64,000 nucleotides of DNA. It comes from Vespula vulgaris. Taxonomy: Eukaryota > Arthropoda > Insecta > Hymenoptera > Vespidae. Below, piece by piece: positions 20,461-31,160 of the stretch (its first letter is position 1; each line of letters starts with the position of its first letter). The stretch covers positions 1,736,001 to 1,800,000 of the forward strand of contig NC_066590.1 of assembly GCF_905475345.1 (NCBI RefSeq), in the 5' to 3' direction. A model generated the notes under the pieces. The model was not told where the DNA came from, ran no database searches, and saw only the letters and a list, made by a program, of their open reading frames with translations. A program made the position numbers and the translations under genes.

Positions 20461-21240
20461 AGTAGAGATAAAGAGAAGATTGAAATGTTTATCGGATGCG
20501 GTGTCGCGATAAAAAGCGTGAATGAGGAGGAAGAGGAGAAGGAAGAGGAGGAGGAGGAGGAGGTGGAAAAGGAAATGGTGAATATAGAAAAGAGAGAAAG
20601 AGAGAACAGGATTGATTTTTTTTTTATCGTTTAACACGTACATCCCCATATTGTGGGAAGTAGGTAAGTGGAAATGTACTGTAATGTGAGAGCTTTAAGA
20701 GGTAAAATTGTGCGAGTCGAGGATTTAATGTAATAATAAAAGGACTGCCAATTTTCTCTAATATACCTACTCGAGCAAGTATGTAAAAGCGAATGGATGA
20801 GGAAAAGTGTATGTATGTATCTGTGAACGACAGAGAGAAAGAGAGAGAGAGAGAGAGAAAGGAATGATATTATTGTTTGAATCATGCTATATAATTATAA
20901 TAGAGCTAGTATGAAAAGATAAGAAAGTAGAAAAGAGATTATATGATATTTATAATAAAATGACAAAGAGATATAAGAATGAAATAAAATGATTCTCTCA
21001 ATAAAGTAGGAATGGAGAGAAGGTAATAAGGAGTAGGCGGAGAAGAGGAGAACAAGAAGGAGGTGGAGAAAGAGAAGGAGAGTGGTGGTGATGGCTGTAG
21101 AAGAAAAATATCGAAGAAAGAAAAAAAGAAAAAGGAAATAGCGAAAAATCGATGTCCGGAAAATGCGTTTATTGTATGATCTACGCTTCTTTGGCGGTGC
21201 ATCGCGCCTGCAACGACGCGCCGATATTTTTAATAAGATT
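20461..21240. other. GAG repeats and unique AT-rich sequence
   Basis: 20524-20566 is (GAG/GAA)n, 20828-20860 GA, 20990-21140 purine-rich. 21148-21240 is a unique CpG-rich island containing TGCGTTTATTGTATGATC (Caudal/Abd-B-like TTTATTG). No gene seen. Confidence 0.4.
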
Positions 21241-21243
21241 CTC

Positions 21244-21281
<38 letters not shown>

Positions 21282-21297
21282 GGCGGCTATTCAAGGG

Positions 21298-21335
<38 letters not shown>

Positions 21336-21340
21336 GTGAG
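21241..21340. repeat. (CT)n-(AG)n inverted repeat / foldback
   Basis: Left arm CTCACCCT plus CT to 21276. Right arm is an AG run (21300-21330) plus AAAGGGTGAG. The arms are about 36-41 bases and complementary except for one base near the outer end, with a 23-base unique loop (21277-21299). The non-repeat outer ends CTCACCCT/AGGGTGAG also pair, so this is a true inverted repeat and not two chance microsatellites. Confidence 0.85.
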
Positions 21341-22264
21341 TAGGAAGATCAAGGACGATGAAGAATAACTTCACTTCTCTCGAAAAGAATTTCTTTTGAT
21401 CGCAAGACTTCTTTCTGCTTCTTTCTCTCTCTCTCTCTTTCTTTCTCCTCTCACCCTCTTTCACCTCTTCAAGATTCGTGCTCGTTCTTTGCGAGTAATA
21501 TAGTTTTTCCGAGTGACTTGGCACGAGTGAGTCGACCAACTCGTCCCAGATTCTTCTTTTCGCGTCTATCGTTTCGGAAATATGGAATCTCGTGTCTCGC
21601 TTGGTCTATGCAAAATTGCTTCTTCTTCTTCTTCTTCTTCTTCTTCTTCTTCTCCTTCTTCTTTTTCTTCGTCTTCATATTCTTTTTCTTTTTCTTTCTT
21701 TTTTCCTTTTCTTCTTCATCAATAATATCATTGTATTTATAATTTTTATCTTTTAAAGCGATAGATCTATTCATCTTACATCTCTCAGTTTCATACACAC
21801 GTATATCGATTATTTCAAGATTTTCGATTTATTTTGTACTTACGATGAAACGGAAGAATTTTCTTTTTTTATTTTTTCGCACGTGACTTTTTGATCGAGC
21901 ATCAAACGATACGGGGAAAGAGGAAGAGAAAGATTAGCAGAGTGAAAGAGAAAGAGATAGAAAAAGAGAAAGAGAGAGAGAGAAAGAGAGAAAGAGGGAG
22001 AGATAGGCTATTGTAGCTTTACGAAGGTGAGAGTCGCTTTTTGATCCCAACTGTGAAATTGCTTTACGTCCACCTCAATGGGTGTTCTAAGCCTTTTGAG
22101 ATTTTCGTTGGCTCGCTCGTCCAACATAGATTGTTTCGTTTCTTCTCACACGGTAATTCCCAATAAAAACAACACGATCATCTTCTATTCTACGTAATAT
22201 TTTTGTAAATCCTTAAAATGAGATATTTGTTGGATATAAATCCTTTTGAATTAGAACGTTTCAT

Positions 22265-22270
<6 letters not shown>
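21341..22270. other. Unique DNA with a (TTC)n array and GA run
   Basis: 21619-21652 is (TTC)11 followed by T-rich sequence to 21710. 21920-22003 is GA-rich. 22005-22150 is a unique island (CTTTACGTCCACCTCAATGGG). No gene seen. Confidence 0.45.

Positions 22271-22316
<46 letters not shown>
22271..22316. repeat. (TA)23 microsatellite
   Basis: 46 uninterrupted bases. Confidence 0.98.
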
Positions 22317-22792
<476 letters not shown>

Positions 22793-23080
22793 TGTTGTCA
22801 AGTTCGTTGTTATAAAATTATAATTAGGCAGAAATGTCTCGGTGTTGGAAAAAGGAATTATTACATAAAATTACGTTACACGCGTGTTTCTATGAGCGAG
22901 ATGAAAAAGCATTTGGCGCGGAAAAGTGAAACTTTTCAACCGAAGAAAGATAGAAATAATTAGAGATAATTGGATCCCATTTAATTGGCTTCTTTGAGCG
23001 ATTTCATTTTTGTTACGCGTAGGAGACAGAGAAAGTGTATACCAGAGAATCACGACCGAACATAGTTTACATTCCGTGGA
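22793..23080. other. Unique sequence, no gene
   Basis: Repeat-free AT-rich DNA with scattered CpG (ACGTTACACGCGTG). Nothing recognised. Confidence 0.4.
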
Positions 23081-23204
23081 TATTATCATTATTATCATTA
23101 TCATTATCATCATTATTATTATCATTGTTACTACTACTACTACTACTATTATTATTATTATTATTATCATCACTAATATCATCATCATCATTATCATCAT
23201 CATC
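23081..23204. repeat. Compound ATT/ATC/ACT trinucleotide array
   Basis: About 124 bases of in-phase ATT, ATC and ACT units; blocks of each type are contiguous, so conversion spread through the array by slippage. Confidence 0.95.
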
Positions 23205-24093
23205 GAAGAACTTATTATCAAGAAATTACATTTTTTATCTACGAAACATTTTTTCTGTAATTCATATCAATGATCATATTTTTCTCGTTTCCATTCAAAA
23301 AGATTTTTACGATCGAAACGATCTTCATTCATAAAACATAGCACGTTCTTTCTTTCTTCCTTTTTTTTCTTTTTCTTTTTTTTTAAATCAGAACGAGAGC
23401 AATCTTTTTTATCGCTTTTTCTATCGCTCCTCCTTTTGACAAAGAGTATAATTTAGTAGACGTATACGTGACGATCGAACGGGAATTCTCGTTTAATCGA
23501 TAACATTGTCCATTCAATCGGAAATTTCGCGTTGATCGAGATGCAGAGATTTACATCAGGATTTTTTTTTCTTTTTCTTTCTTTTCTTTCTTTTATTACT
23601 CCTTCGAAATCGGTAAATCGAAAGAAGTTGCTTTCTATTTGTTCTGTTTTTTCTTATCTTTTTTTTTTCTTTCTTTCTTTCTTTCGACGACGACGACGCA
23701 CGATACGTCATCGAGTCGGGGACAAACATCATTCACGACGATTCGGCGCATCAGAAATAAAATCGCGATTTTATTTTATTTTTTTTTTTTTTTCATTTCG
23801 ATAAAAGTTAGATTCTTTCTCGATTTCTGCTACGACAAAGACGACGAGAATTCTCGTCGACTTTATCTTTGAATTTCATTTGACGTAATAAGATCTTTTC
23901 GAAGCTCAAATTTATAGTGAATGGGTATCGAATTATGATACGAACATTTTTCTTTCTTTTCTTTCTTTTGCCTCTTCCTTTTTTAGTTTTTTTTTTTATT
24001 TTTTAATTAAATCTTTCCTTTTTCCAAACTGACAGCAAAGTGCTACAAATTTCTCAGTAATATATATTGACATATACATACGCACACACACAT

Positions 24094-24126
<33 letters not shown>

Positions 24127-24599
24127 ATATAAAAGAGATAAAAATTGTAGTTAAATTTGATTTTTGTATTGATCTTTTGTATTACGACAGAGATAAAAAA
24201 AGAAGAAGAGAAAAAAGATTTATATTCGCTTTCAAAAATTTTTTCGAATATAGCAATATCTATATCTATGCATATATCCATTGTATAAATGTTGAGATTA
24301 CATTTCCCTTCTTTTTTTTTTTTTTTGATTTTACATCGTTCTTTATTTATTCTTTTTTTTCTTTAATTAACATCCCCATTATTTTACTTTACTTAATATT
24401 TTATTAATAACATCGAAGAAGGATATCTTTTGTTTACAAAACTAAACAAAGATCTAAGTAGTAAGAGACCAAATTATATCCGACTCTCTCGGTTGATCTT
24501 ATGATCGACAGCTTGTTTACATAAACATCTCTCGTTGTGAAATAGGGAGACGATGGAATGGTCGATAACATGTACATACATATATACATACATACACAT

Positions 24600-24603
<4 letters not shown>
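23205..24603. other. Unique AT-rich and T-rich sequence, no gene
   Basis: T-rich runs at 23350-23385, 23560-23600, 23655-23685, 23775-23795, 23950-24010, 24310-24365. 24082-24126 is CA then TA. A short GACGACGACG run at 23684-23697. Nothing gene-like. Confidence 0.5.
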
Positions 24604-24645
<42 letters not shown>

Positions 24646-24740
24646 CGTACATACGTACGTATGTACATAGACGACGTTGGCAACAAGAACAACACGTGCC
24701 ATTTGCTAGCGAATCTTCTCTCTCTCTCCCTCTCTGTCCG

Positions 24741-24773
<33 letters not shown>

Positions 24774-24774
24774 G
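24604..24774. repeat. (TA)20 and (CTAT)n microsatellites
   Basis: 24604-24644 is TA, followed by ACGTACATACGTACGT (24646-24668). 24741-24773 is CTAT. The short unique spacer 24670-24720 lies between. Confidence 0.95.
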
Positions 24775-25287
24775 TTTCTCTCTCCCTCACCCCTCTTTCA
24801 CTACACTTCTGATACAGCATGTCGGAGTCTTCCACCGGTCGAGTATTCGTGCTTGTAACACAACGTTTTCGAGTACCGATTCGCATGGGAGACATAAACA
24901 CGACGTGAGACGTGCTTATCGTTTAACAATTAACAATTACCCTGTAATTATCGATTCGTTTGATATCGATTTCATCGAATCTAAGTAATAGAGGGAATTA
25001 ATCATACGAATCGAGAAAGGAATGATTTCTTTCATCGTTTATCTTATATACGTGATTTTTTTTCCTATGACATTGTAACTTTTTTTTTATTCTCTTCTTT
25101 TCTTTTTTATTTTCATCATTACGTAATCGATCTCGTAAATCGTTACCTCGATGGATACGATTTCTTTGGATTATTTTTTTTCTTTTGTATTTTTTTTTTT
25201 TTCTTATTCAAAACAAAAAGAGTAAGGTACTTGTAGATACACATAGTACGAATATATAAAACGCTTTTCACATGCTGTGACGGAGGT
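24775..25287. other. Unique AT-rich sequence
   Basis: 24800-24960 unique, with the ATTACGTAAT D-box-like palindrome at 25118-25127 and T-rich runs at 25050-25110 and 25170-25205. No gene seen. Confidence 0.4.
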
Positions 25288-25313
25288 GGGGTAGGTGGGG
25301 TGGTGGGGTTGGG
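25288..25313 (+). other. Canonical G-quadruplex motif
   Basis: GGGG-TAGGT-GGGG-TGGT-GGGG-TT-GGG satisfies four G-tracts with loops of 5, 4 and 2 on the plus strand. It is in unique sequence. Confidence 0.8.
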
Positions 25314-25374
25314 TAGGAGATGCAACGACAAAAAAGAAAAAGTTACTGTTCTCGTGGTTAATTGAAAGCACACA

Positions 25375-25417
<43 letters not shown>

Positions 25418-25462
25418 TCACTCTCTCTCAAGTCGACGGAACATTTAGTATACGGTCTAACA
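25314..25462. repeat. Short unique stretch and (CT)16
   Basis: 25379-25410 is a CT run; the rest is unique. Confidence 0.85.
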
Positions 25463-25486
25463 CGCTTCGTGGATCCACTTGAAGCG
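25463..25486. other. Nested palindrome (near-perfect 24-base hairpin)
   Basis: CGCTTC at 25463-25468 pairs with GAAGCG at 25481-25486. Between them GTGGATCCAC (25469-25478) is itself a perfect palindrome, with TT as the only unpaired insertion. Confidence 0.6.
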
Positions 25487-26060
25487 AAAATGTAATCTAC
25501 CTTTCAATGTGATTCAATGCACCAGGGTTTGTCGATACATTGCGTTTATATTGTAGGGAGAATTGTGAGAAAGGGAGAAGGAGAGAGAGAGAGAGAGAGA
25601 GAGGAGAACATGTACAAACGCTTTGCAAAGTAATATGAATGAATTTACATGTGTGAGTTAAATTCAATAACTCGTTTATACTTAACAAGATCTTGTAAAC
25701 GTATCTACATTACATGCATAGCCATTTATCAATTGAAACGACGTTTCCCAATATCATAGATACATATATACATAGATACATATATACATACATATATATA
25801 TATACATATATACATACATATAATATATATCTACGTACGTATACTACTAGCTTTTATTTTTATTTTCCTCGAAACACAACGTTATTCTATACATATATAA
25901 ATATCGTTCCGCGATCATTGATCGGAGTAAAAATTTGTTGTGACGGAGTAGAAATAGTCGTCGAAGGTAGACTGTTGGTTCTTTATTTTTTTTTTTTCGT
26001 TTTTCTCGCTTACAAAGGTCGAACCAAGAGCTGAAGAAGAAGAAGTCGTGGAAGATAGCA
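25487..26060. other. Unique sequence, GA run and TACATA array
   Basis: 25578-25602 GA; 25760-25825 is an irregular TACATA/TATATA array. Otherwise unique, no gene. Confidence 0.5.
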
Positions 26061-26148
26061 GGGACAGTGGTGGAAGGTGGAGAAGGGGGTGGTTGATGGG
26101 AGGTTGGAGGTTGGAGGTTGGAGGCAAAGTTGAGGGTGGGGATTGGGA
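26061..26148 (+). other. G-rich tract with GGAGGTT heptamer repeat
   Basis: Includes three GGAGGTT/TGGAGGT units (26098-26124) flanked by GGGGG, GGG, GGGTGGGG and GGG. Quadruplex-prone on the plus strand, although many tracts are only GG. Confidence 0.65.
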
Positions 26149-26149
26149 T

Positions 26150-26317
26150 AGCTAGATCGGAACGTTTTTACGCAGGACTCTTTAACAAAGTTACAAAGGC
26201 GACCGAGTTGAGCTCCATTAAGGAGTTCATTCTGGAAACGAATTAATAGGTGTTATCCCCTTGATAAAATTGAAGTAACGAGATTAAAACTAAGGGGCCT
26301 TTCCTACAAGAAATTTC

Positions 26318-26318
<1 letters not shown>
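26150..26318. other. Unique island with Sox/TCF-like and homeodomain cores
   Basis: Repeat-free 170 bases: TTTAACAAAGTTACAAAGGC has two ACAAAG cores 9 bases apart, followed by CTCCATTAAGGAG (a hairpin with CTCC/GGAG arms) and GAATTAATAGG. No reading frame of note. Candidate enhancer, bounded on the right by (CT)n. Confidence 0.28.

Positions 26319-26353
<35 letters not shown>
26319..26353. repeat. (TC)17 microsatellite
   Basis: 35 bases. Confidence 0.96.
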
Positions 26354-26362
<9 letters not shown>

Positions 26363-27052
26363 GATGGTAACCTGGTGTTAAAATACGAGCAAGTACGGAG
26401 GAGTTCTCATTATCGTTGTGAACGCTTAGGCCGAAAAATCGATTATCCTACGAAGAGACTCCGAAGAGGCACAGGGACAATAATATTTGCGTTACCAGCC
26501 GAGTAATAGCGACATCGGGACTAACCATACTCTTTTCCAAGTCCCTTTAATCGGGATACCTCAAAATCCATGAAAGCTTCTTTCGTCTTATCCTAAAATC
26601 ACCAAACACCAATCCCATCTATAACGTATATACCGAGATCGATATAATATGTATATATGTATGTATATAAATGCGTACACGCGTAAATACAACCACCGAT
26701 GTAGGAAAATCTCTATGTACGGTAAAATTTGGAAAACCGATGGAATCGGCGAGTCGGTGAAATCACACGAAAACGCGTAGATATTTTCTCGTTTATTGGA
26801 CAGATAGAAAAGCTGATGTTGGAGCTCTATGTAATGTAGGAAATATACGAATAAATAAATTTCTAGTTCGGTTGAACGTTTCCGAAGACTAAATATATTC
26901 GATCCTTTTTTTTCTATCCCTCTCTTCTCCACAAAATGAAACAAAACGAAAGAAAGAGAAAGAGAAAGAGAGAAAGTTGTATTTCGTCGCCTAACATATT
27001 TTTTTAACGCGAAGTTGATGCGTTAGTTATTATTATAATAAAACGAGGAACG

Positions 27053-27054
<2 letters not shown>
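26354..27054. other. Unique sequence, no recognised gene
   Basis: 26370-26590 is repeat-free with GC-richer stretches (CCGAAAAATCGATTATCC, TTTAATCGGGATACC). The minus frame 26588-26944 is 118 codons, mostly non-repetitive, but has no domain I recognise and is Tyr/Ile-rich from AT composition. Confidence 0.35.
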
Positions 27055-27107
<53 letters not shown>

Positions 27108-27177
27108 AATTTCTTTTGTTAGTTCGTAGACGCAAACGTAGCCAAAGCGATACACTTACATTGTTGATCCCTTCTAC

Positions 27178-27218
<41 letters not shown>

Positions 27219-27240
27219 TTATATATTATACTAGCGAATT
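27055..27240. repeat. (AT)20-(CA)6 and (TA)17 microsatellites
   Basis: 27055-27095 AT, 27096-27107 CA, 27183-27215 TA, separated by 75 unique bases. Confidence 0.95.
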
Positions 27241-27540
27241 ATAACAAGCGCCCCGAGATTATGCAAATGTTTAATCGCGAAGGAGCCCGCTAATGGGAAG
27301 AAATTGCAGTGCTGGCGGCAGATTAAGAATCTCTTCCTCTCGGGTTGCCGGTGGTGGTCCAAGGTCGCGGAGGCTGCGCAACACCGTTGGCATCCCTTAA
27401 GAAGTTCTTTCCCTTAAGACGCGTTCGCCGACCCCTTTCGCTCCGCGCCATTGCTGCTTCGCTCGTGCTAGTCGGTGCTGCCGAGATAAGGATTTAATTT
27501 TTGACCATCTTTAATCCTAATTCCGAGTTACTTGGGAGCC
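27241..27540. promoter_or_regulatory. GC-rich unique island with POU octamer, enhancer candidate
   Basis: 300 repeat-free bases, GC-richer than the surroundings. ATGCAAAT (27261-27268) is the exact octamer bound by POU factors, in the context GATTATGCAAATGTTTAATCG. Other cores are GCTAATGGG and TTTAATCCTAATTCC (Otd/Bicoid TAATCC). GGTGGTGGTCCAAGGTCGCGG and CTTAAGAAGTTC..CCCTTAAG also occur. No convincing frame or splice pair. It ends at a (TTC)n tract. Confidence 0.35.
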
Positions 27541-27803
27541 CAAGTACGCCACCTTAAAACGTCCCTTGCCTCTCTTACTCTTCTTCTTTACTCTCATCTT
27601 CCTTCTTCTTCTTCTTCTTATTCTTCTTCTTCGTTTTCGTCTTCTTCTTCGTTTTCTTCTTCTTCTTTTTTGGAGACATGGATGCTGATTAACGATACGG
27701 TCCAAAGATTTTTCTCATTATTCATAACGACGATTTTTTGCTGCTTTATAATTACATATACATGTATATCTATATATTTAATTTAATGTGATGTTTTAAA
27801 ACG
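27541..27803. repeat. (TTC)n array and AT-rich spacer
   Basis: 27597-27670 is TTC with TTCG variants; 27671-27803 is AT-rich unique. Confidence 0.85.
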
Positions 27804-27894
27804 ATTTTATTTAATAATTATCTTCAACGATTATATTCAACGATTATCTTCAATGATTATATTCAATGATTTTATTCAATCATCATCTTGAATG
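27804..27894. repeat. 13-bp minisatellite, seven copies
   Basis: Seven consecutive 13-base units of the form ATTATmTTCAAyG. Copies 2 to 5 alternate C and A at position 6 (ATTATCTTCAACG, ATTATATTCAACG, ATTATCTTCAATG, ATTATATTCAATG), so the recent expansion unit was a 26-base dimer. Outer copies 1, 6 and 7 are more diverged. No coding potential. Confidence 0.9.
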
Positions 27895-28084
27895 ATTTTT
27901 ACGATCGATTTAACTTGGATCGATAATTTCATTAATGTATTTTCTTCGATAGATTTTATTCGAAAGAGTTAAATGCAATCGATATAATCTATCGAATGCA
28001 TAGATCGAAACATCTCTAAGAAGAAGGAAGGGGAGAGATCGTAATTATACATACATACATACATACATACATACACACATATAT

Positions 28085-28147
<63 letters not shown>

Positions 28148-28230
28148 TATCTATAGATACGTCAAACATTCGCACGTCGTCTTAGATAATTGTAGTAGTA
28201 ATACGGTACGATTACTACGTCGCGTATGAC
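27895..28230. repeat. AT-rich spacer with (TACA)n and (TA)25
   Basis: 28048-28074 TACA units, 28096-28145 TA. The rest is unique AT-rich DNA. Confidence 0.9.
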
Positions 28231-28439
28231 TGGCTCCCGTAGGATGCATCCTATGAGATCGATCCGAGTCAATATAATCGGGTCTAAACTGAGGAAGCTC
28301 CTACCTTCTAAGAGGTATTATATACCTCCTTGCTACAGTAATCGCTTTGGAACAAGCTTTGCAGCTATTATCTCGTATACAGTATACCGATACCTACTGT
28401 GCGCTATTGTGCACTTGTCTTTTATACTAACACAAGCCT
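28231..28439. other. Palindrome-rich unique island
   Basis: Within 160 bases: TAGGATGCATCCTA (28240-28253, perfect), GAGGTAT-TAT-ATACCTC (28312-28328 hairpin), GTATACAGTATAC (28375-28387) and GTGC..GCAC (about 28399-28414). The sequence is repeat-free and has no convincing frame. It could be structured RNA or a factor-binding region. Confidence 0.35.
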
Positions 28440-29080
28440 ATTATTATTATTGTTATTATTATTATTGTTATTATTATTACTGATTATTATTATATATATA
28501 TCGTATCAAACATTTTTTCGATCTAATTGCATCGACAGTTCTAATCATATCCCGATACTCTTTTATCATAAATAATATCTTACCATTCACGTCGAGTTCG
28601 TAAAATTTGATTTAACCGAATGCTTTTCTTTCTTCATTCCTTTTTTTCTTTTTTTGTTTTTTGGTTCATTAATCATCTCGTGTGGAAGAGTAGAAACGAC
28701 GCGATTTAGCTTAATTGTAGATTAACAAAAAGGAGAAGAAGATAAATAAGATGAAGATGATGATGAGAAGGAGGGTGAGAAGGTAGAAAAGGAAGGAATG
28801 AAAAAAAAAGAAGGAAAGAAAGGAAAAAAGAAATAGAAAAACGTTTGAGAACTCTTCTTGCTTGCTCAGCTCGGTATGAAATTGGTAGGAAGCACTTTGA
28901 CGCGTCGACGAGCTTCTCTATGGCTCCTAGTGCCCTCGAAACTTTCTCTTACCCCTGAACGCGTTCATTCGTGTGTCGGAGTGCATAAGAGTTAGAGGGA
29001 GAGAGAGAGAGAGAGAGAGAGCTACTGAGATAGATAAAGAGAGAGTGAGAAAGAGAGAGAGAGAGGGAGTTCGCGTTTAT
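28440..29080. other. (ATT)n, purine tract and GA runs
   Basis: 28440-28485 ATT/GTT, 28735-28845 purine-rich, 28995-29070 GA. 28850-28990 is a unique GC-richer island (GACGCGTCGACGAGC). No gene seen. Confidence 0.45.
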
Positions 29081-29310
29081 CTGGAAAATGTGATACAAAC
29101 CCACAGCTCGAGTTTATCGCTCGAGTAGTATATACACGTGTGTTTGCCCTTGTATGTGTGTGCACGTGCGTAGAAAGCCTCTAGGGAGATCCAGCTTGGT
29201 GTATTTAACGGTAGACCAGATTTTCGTAATTGCTTGGTTCGTTTTAATCGCGTTTTACGGCAGGCCAAAGTGAATATTTCGAGAACGGGAATACGAGACT
29301 CGGGGATTAG
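29081..29310. other. Unique island with duplicated CTCGAG
   Basis: GCTCGAGTTTATCGCTCGAG places two XhoI-type palindromes 13 bases apart around TTTATC. Downstream are CGTTTTAATCGCG and GGGGATTAGTGG. No frame or splice pair recognised; candidate regulatory island. Confidence 0.25.
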
Positions 29311-29492
29311 TGGCTCTCTTCGGGATGGTGGAAAAAAAAAGGAGGGATTTAACCCCTCCCACTACTTTCTCTTCTCCTACACTCCATGATTTCTGTCTTT
29401 CCGAACGATCGGTTTCATCGTTTATTTCCTCTTCACATCGTTCCCACTTCTCTCTCTCTCTCTCTCTTTGTATATATATATGTGTGTGTGTG

Positions 29493-29535
<43 letters not shown>
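29311..29535. repeat. Unique spacer then compound CT-TA-GT-TA microsatellite
   Basis: 29449-29467 CT, 29470-29481 TA, 29481-29493 GT, 29497-29535 TA in immediate succession. Confidence 0.93.
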
Positions 29536-29537
<2 letters not shown>

Positions 29538-29825
29538 TTTTTCCTTTCTGTTCGTCTCTCCCTCTCTGTAGTATGCGCGCACTTTTTTAATGGCACCTTT
29601 TGTCATATCTTTTATGCGTCATCGTTGGCATTCAACACAACTTTTTAACACATTTTCCCGGATGACGAACGTACTACGCGCGCGTATCATAGACTCGAAT
29701 GGTTTTTCACGAACAGTTGAAAATCATTAAAGCGAGAAAAATAAAACGATACGCCATATCTATCTATCTATACGATACCTCCAATTTCGACCGGTGACGT
29801 GTTTTATCGTCTCTTGGAAACTTTT

Positions 29826-29864
<39 letters not shown>

Positions 29865-30290
29865 TCTATTCGTTTTTTATTCATTTATTTATTTATTTTC
29901 TATTTTTTCTTTTTATTCTTTCTCTCTCTCTCTCTCTCCTCGTTTCTCGTTAGTAAATAGTACATGAGTAAAGCTCTTTCCGTAAAGATCGATTTGATGA
30001 TTTTTTTTTTTTTTTAGATCTTTGGCGCGTACGCTCGAAACGAGCAATTTGTGACATATATCTATGTATTCTTTCAACGCTATACGTACTTCATTCTTTT
30101 TATCGACGGCGTACACGCTAATACATATATAAATACATACGTACATACATACATACATACATACATATTACATACATGTCCCTCCTAGTATATACGTACG
30201 TAGATATGTACTATGTACTTATATGCATACCTTTTTTTCGATATTCACTTAGCCATCGATAGAAGCGATATCAACGGAAGAGTCGAGGAT
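29536..30290. other. Unique stretches with (TTTA)n and (TACA)n
   Basis: 29825-29901 is TTTA with a few variants; 30135-30167 is TACA; 29920-29938 CT. Remaining sequence is unique AT-rich DNA. No gene seen. Confidence 0.55.
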
Positions 30291-30470
30291 TAATCACTCG
30301 TTATCAGACTGGTACGTTGATCGTTTCCCCTGGCAGATGTTCCCGTTCACGCTTTCAGACGGATCGAAAGCTCTGACCGACGTATATCTAAGGCGATCTC
30401 CGTTGTGGTTTGCTTGGTCATTAGCAATTGACGTGGAACGCAAAGGGGTTATTAACGGAAATGCACGCAA

Positions 30471-30474
<4 letters not shown>
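30291..30474. promoter_or_regulatory. Unique island with Runx-type and homeodomain motifs
   Basis: TGTGGTTTG at 30404-30412 contains the Runt/Runx core TGTGGT. 11 bases on, TCATTAGCAATTGACG has TAAT-type and CAATTG cores. The 180 bases are repeat-free and end at a (GA)n run. Motif-level evidence only. Confidence 0.27.
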
Positions 30475-30503
<29 letters not shown>

Positions 30504-30579
30504 GTGCATCATAGATACACACACATAGACGTTCGCATAAATCCATGATATGCGCTTATACGTATGTACAATATATATC

Positions 30580-30627
<48 letters not shown>

Positions 30628-30637
30628 CATAGTTGAA
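30475..30637. repeat. (GA)13 and (TA)18 microsatellites
   Basis: 30475-30500 GA; 30584-30620 TA. Confidence 0.95.
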
Positions 30638-30874
30638 TTGGTTTATTCAGCAACAAAGTCATATCTATCGTACAGTATATACATAGATGGTATACGAATG
30701 CATTGGAACGTTGAAAATTTTATTGTAAATTATTTTTACCCGCTAAATCCCTTGCTAGTCGAAGATACGTTCACCTATTACGATAGACCTTCTATATTAA
30801 TTGATATCGATACACGTGCATCTGCCTTCGAATATTTCGATATTAATTATTCAGGATTATATTCACGATAATCG
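30638..30874 (+). other. Unassigned non-repetitive open frame (about 77 codons)
   Basis: One of the few long frames not made of simple repeat (..DTFTYYDRPSILIDIDTRASAFEYFDINYSG..). It opens from a TTG, the first in-frame ATG comes about 20 codons in, and there is no acceptor upstream (a TA array instead). AT-rich composition gives many Tyr/Ile. I do not recognise it. Chance is the most likely explanation, an internal exon is possible. Confidence 0.12.
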
Positions 30875-31160
30875 TCAAAGGTATGGCAACCGTTGCAAAA
30901 GAGGGATAGATAGAGAAAGAGATAGAGGAAAGAGAAAGAGAGAAACACAGAGAAAGACAGAGAAAGAGTGAATATAGATCTACGCGGATTTCGACTTTGT
31001 GAGTTCATCTCTGTAGAACACCATTGGTTGCTTTCCAATGGAACCTCTTTGCAATCTCGAGGGATTGGTTCTGTCATCGACTAATATTATCGATACGGTT
31101 CCCCAGAAATTAATTGGGTTTGATCGAAACCTCCAAAGCGTCAATGGTAGATAGATAGAT
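30875..31160. other. GA run and island with paired CCAAT boxes
   Basis: 30900-30970 is purine-rich. 31021-31041 is CCATTGG-TTGCTTT-CCAATGG, a perfect 7-base inverted repeat holding one CCAAT box in each orientation. 31060-31150 is unique (AGAAATTAATTGGG). No gene seen. Confidence 0.35.
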
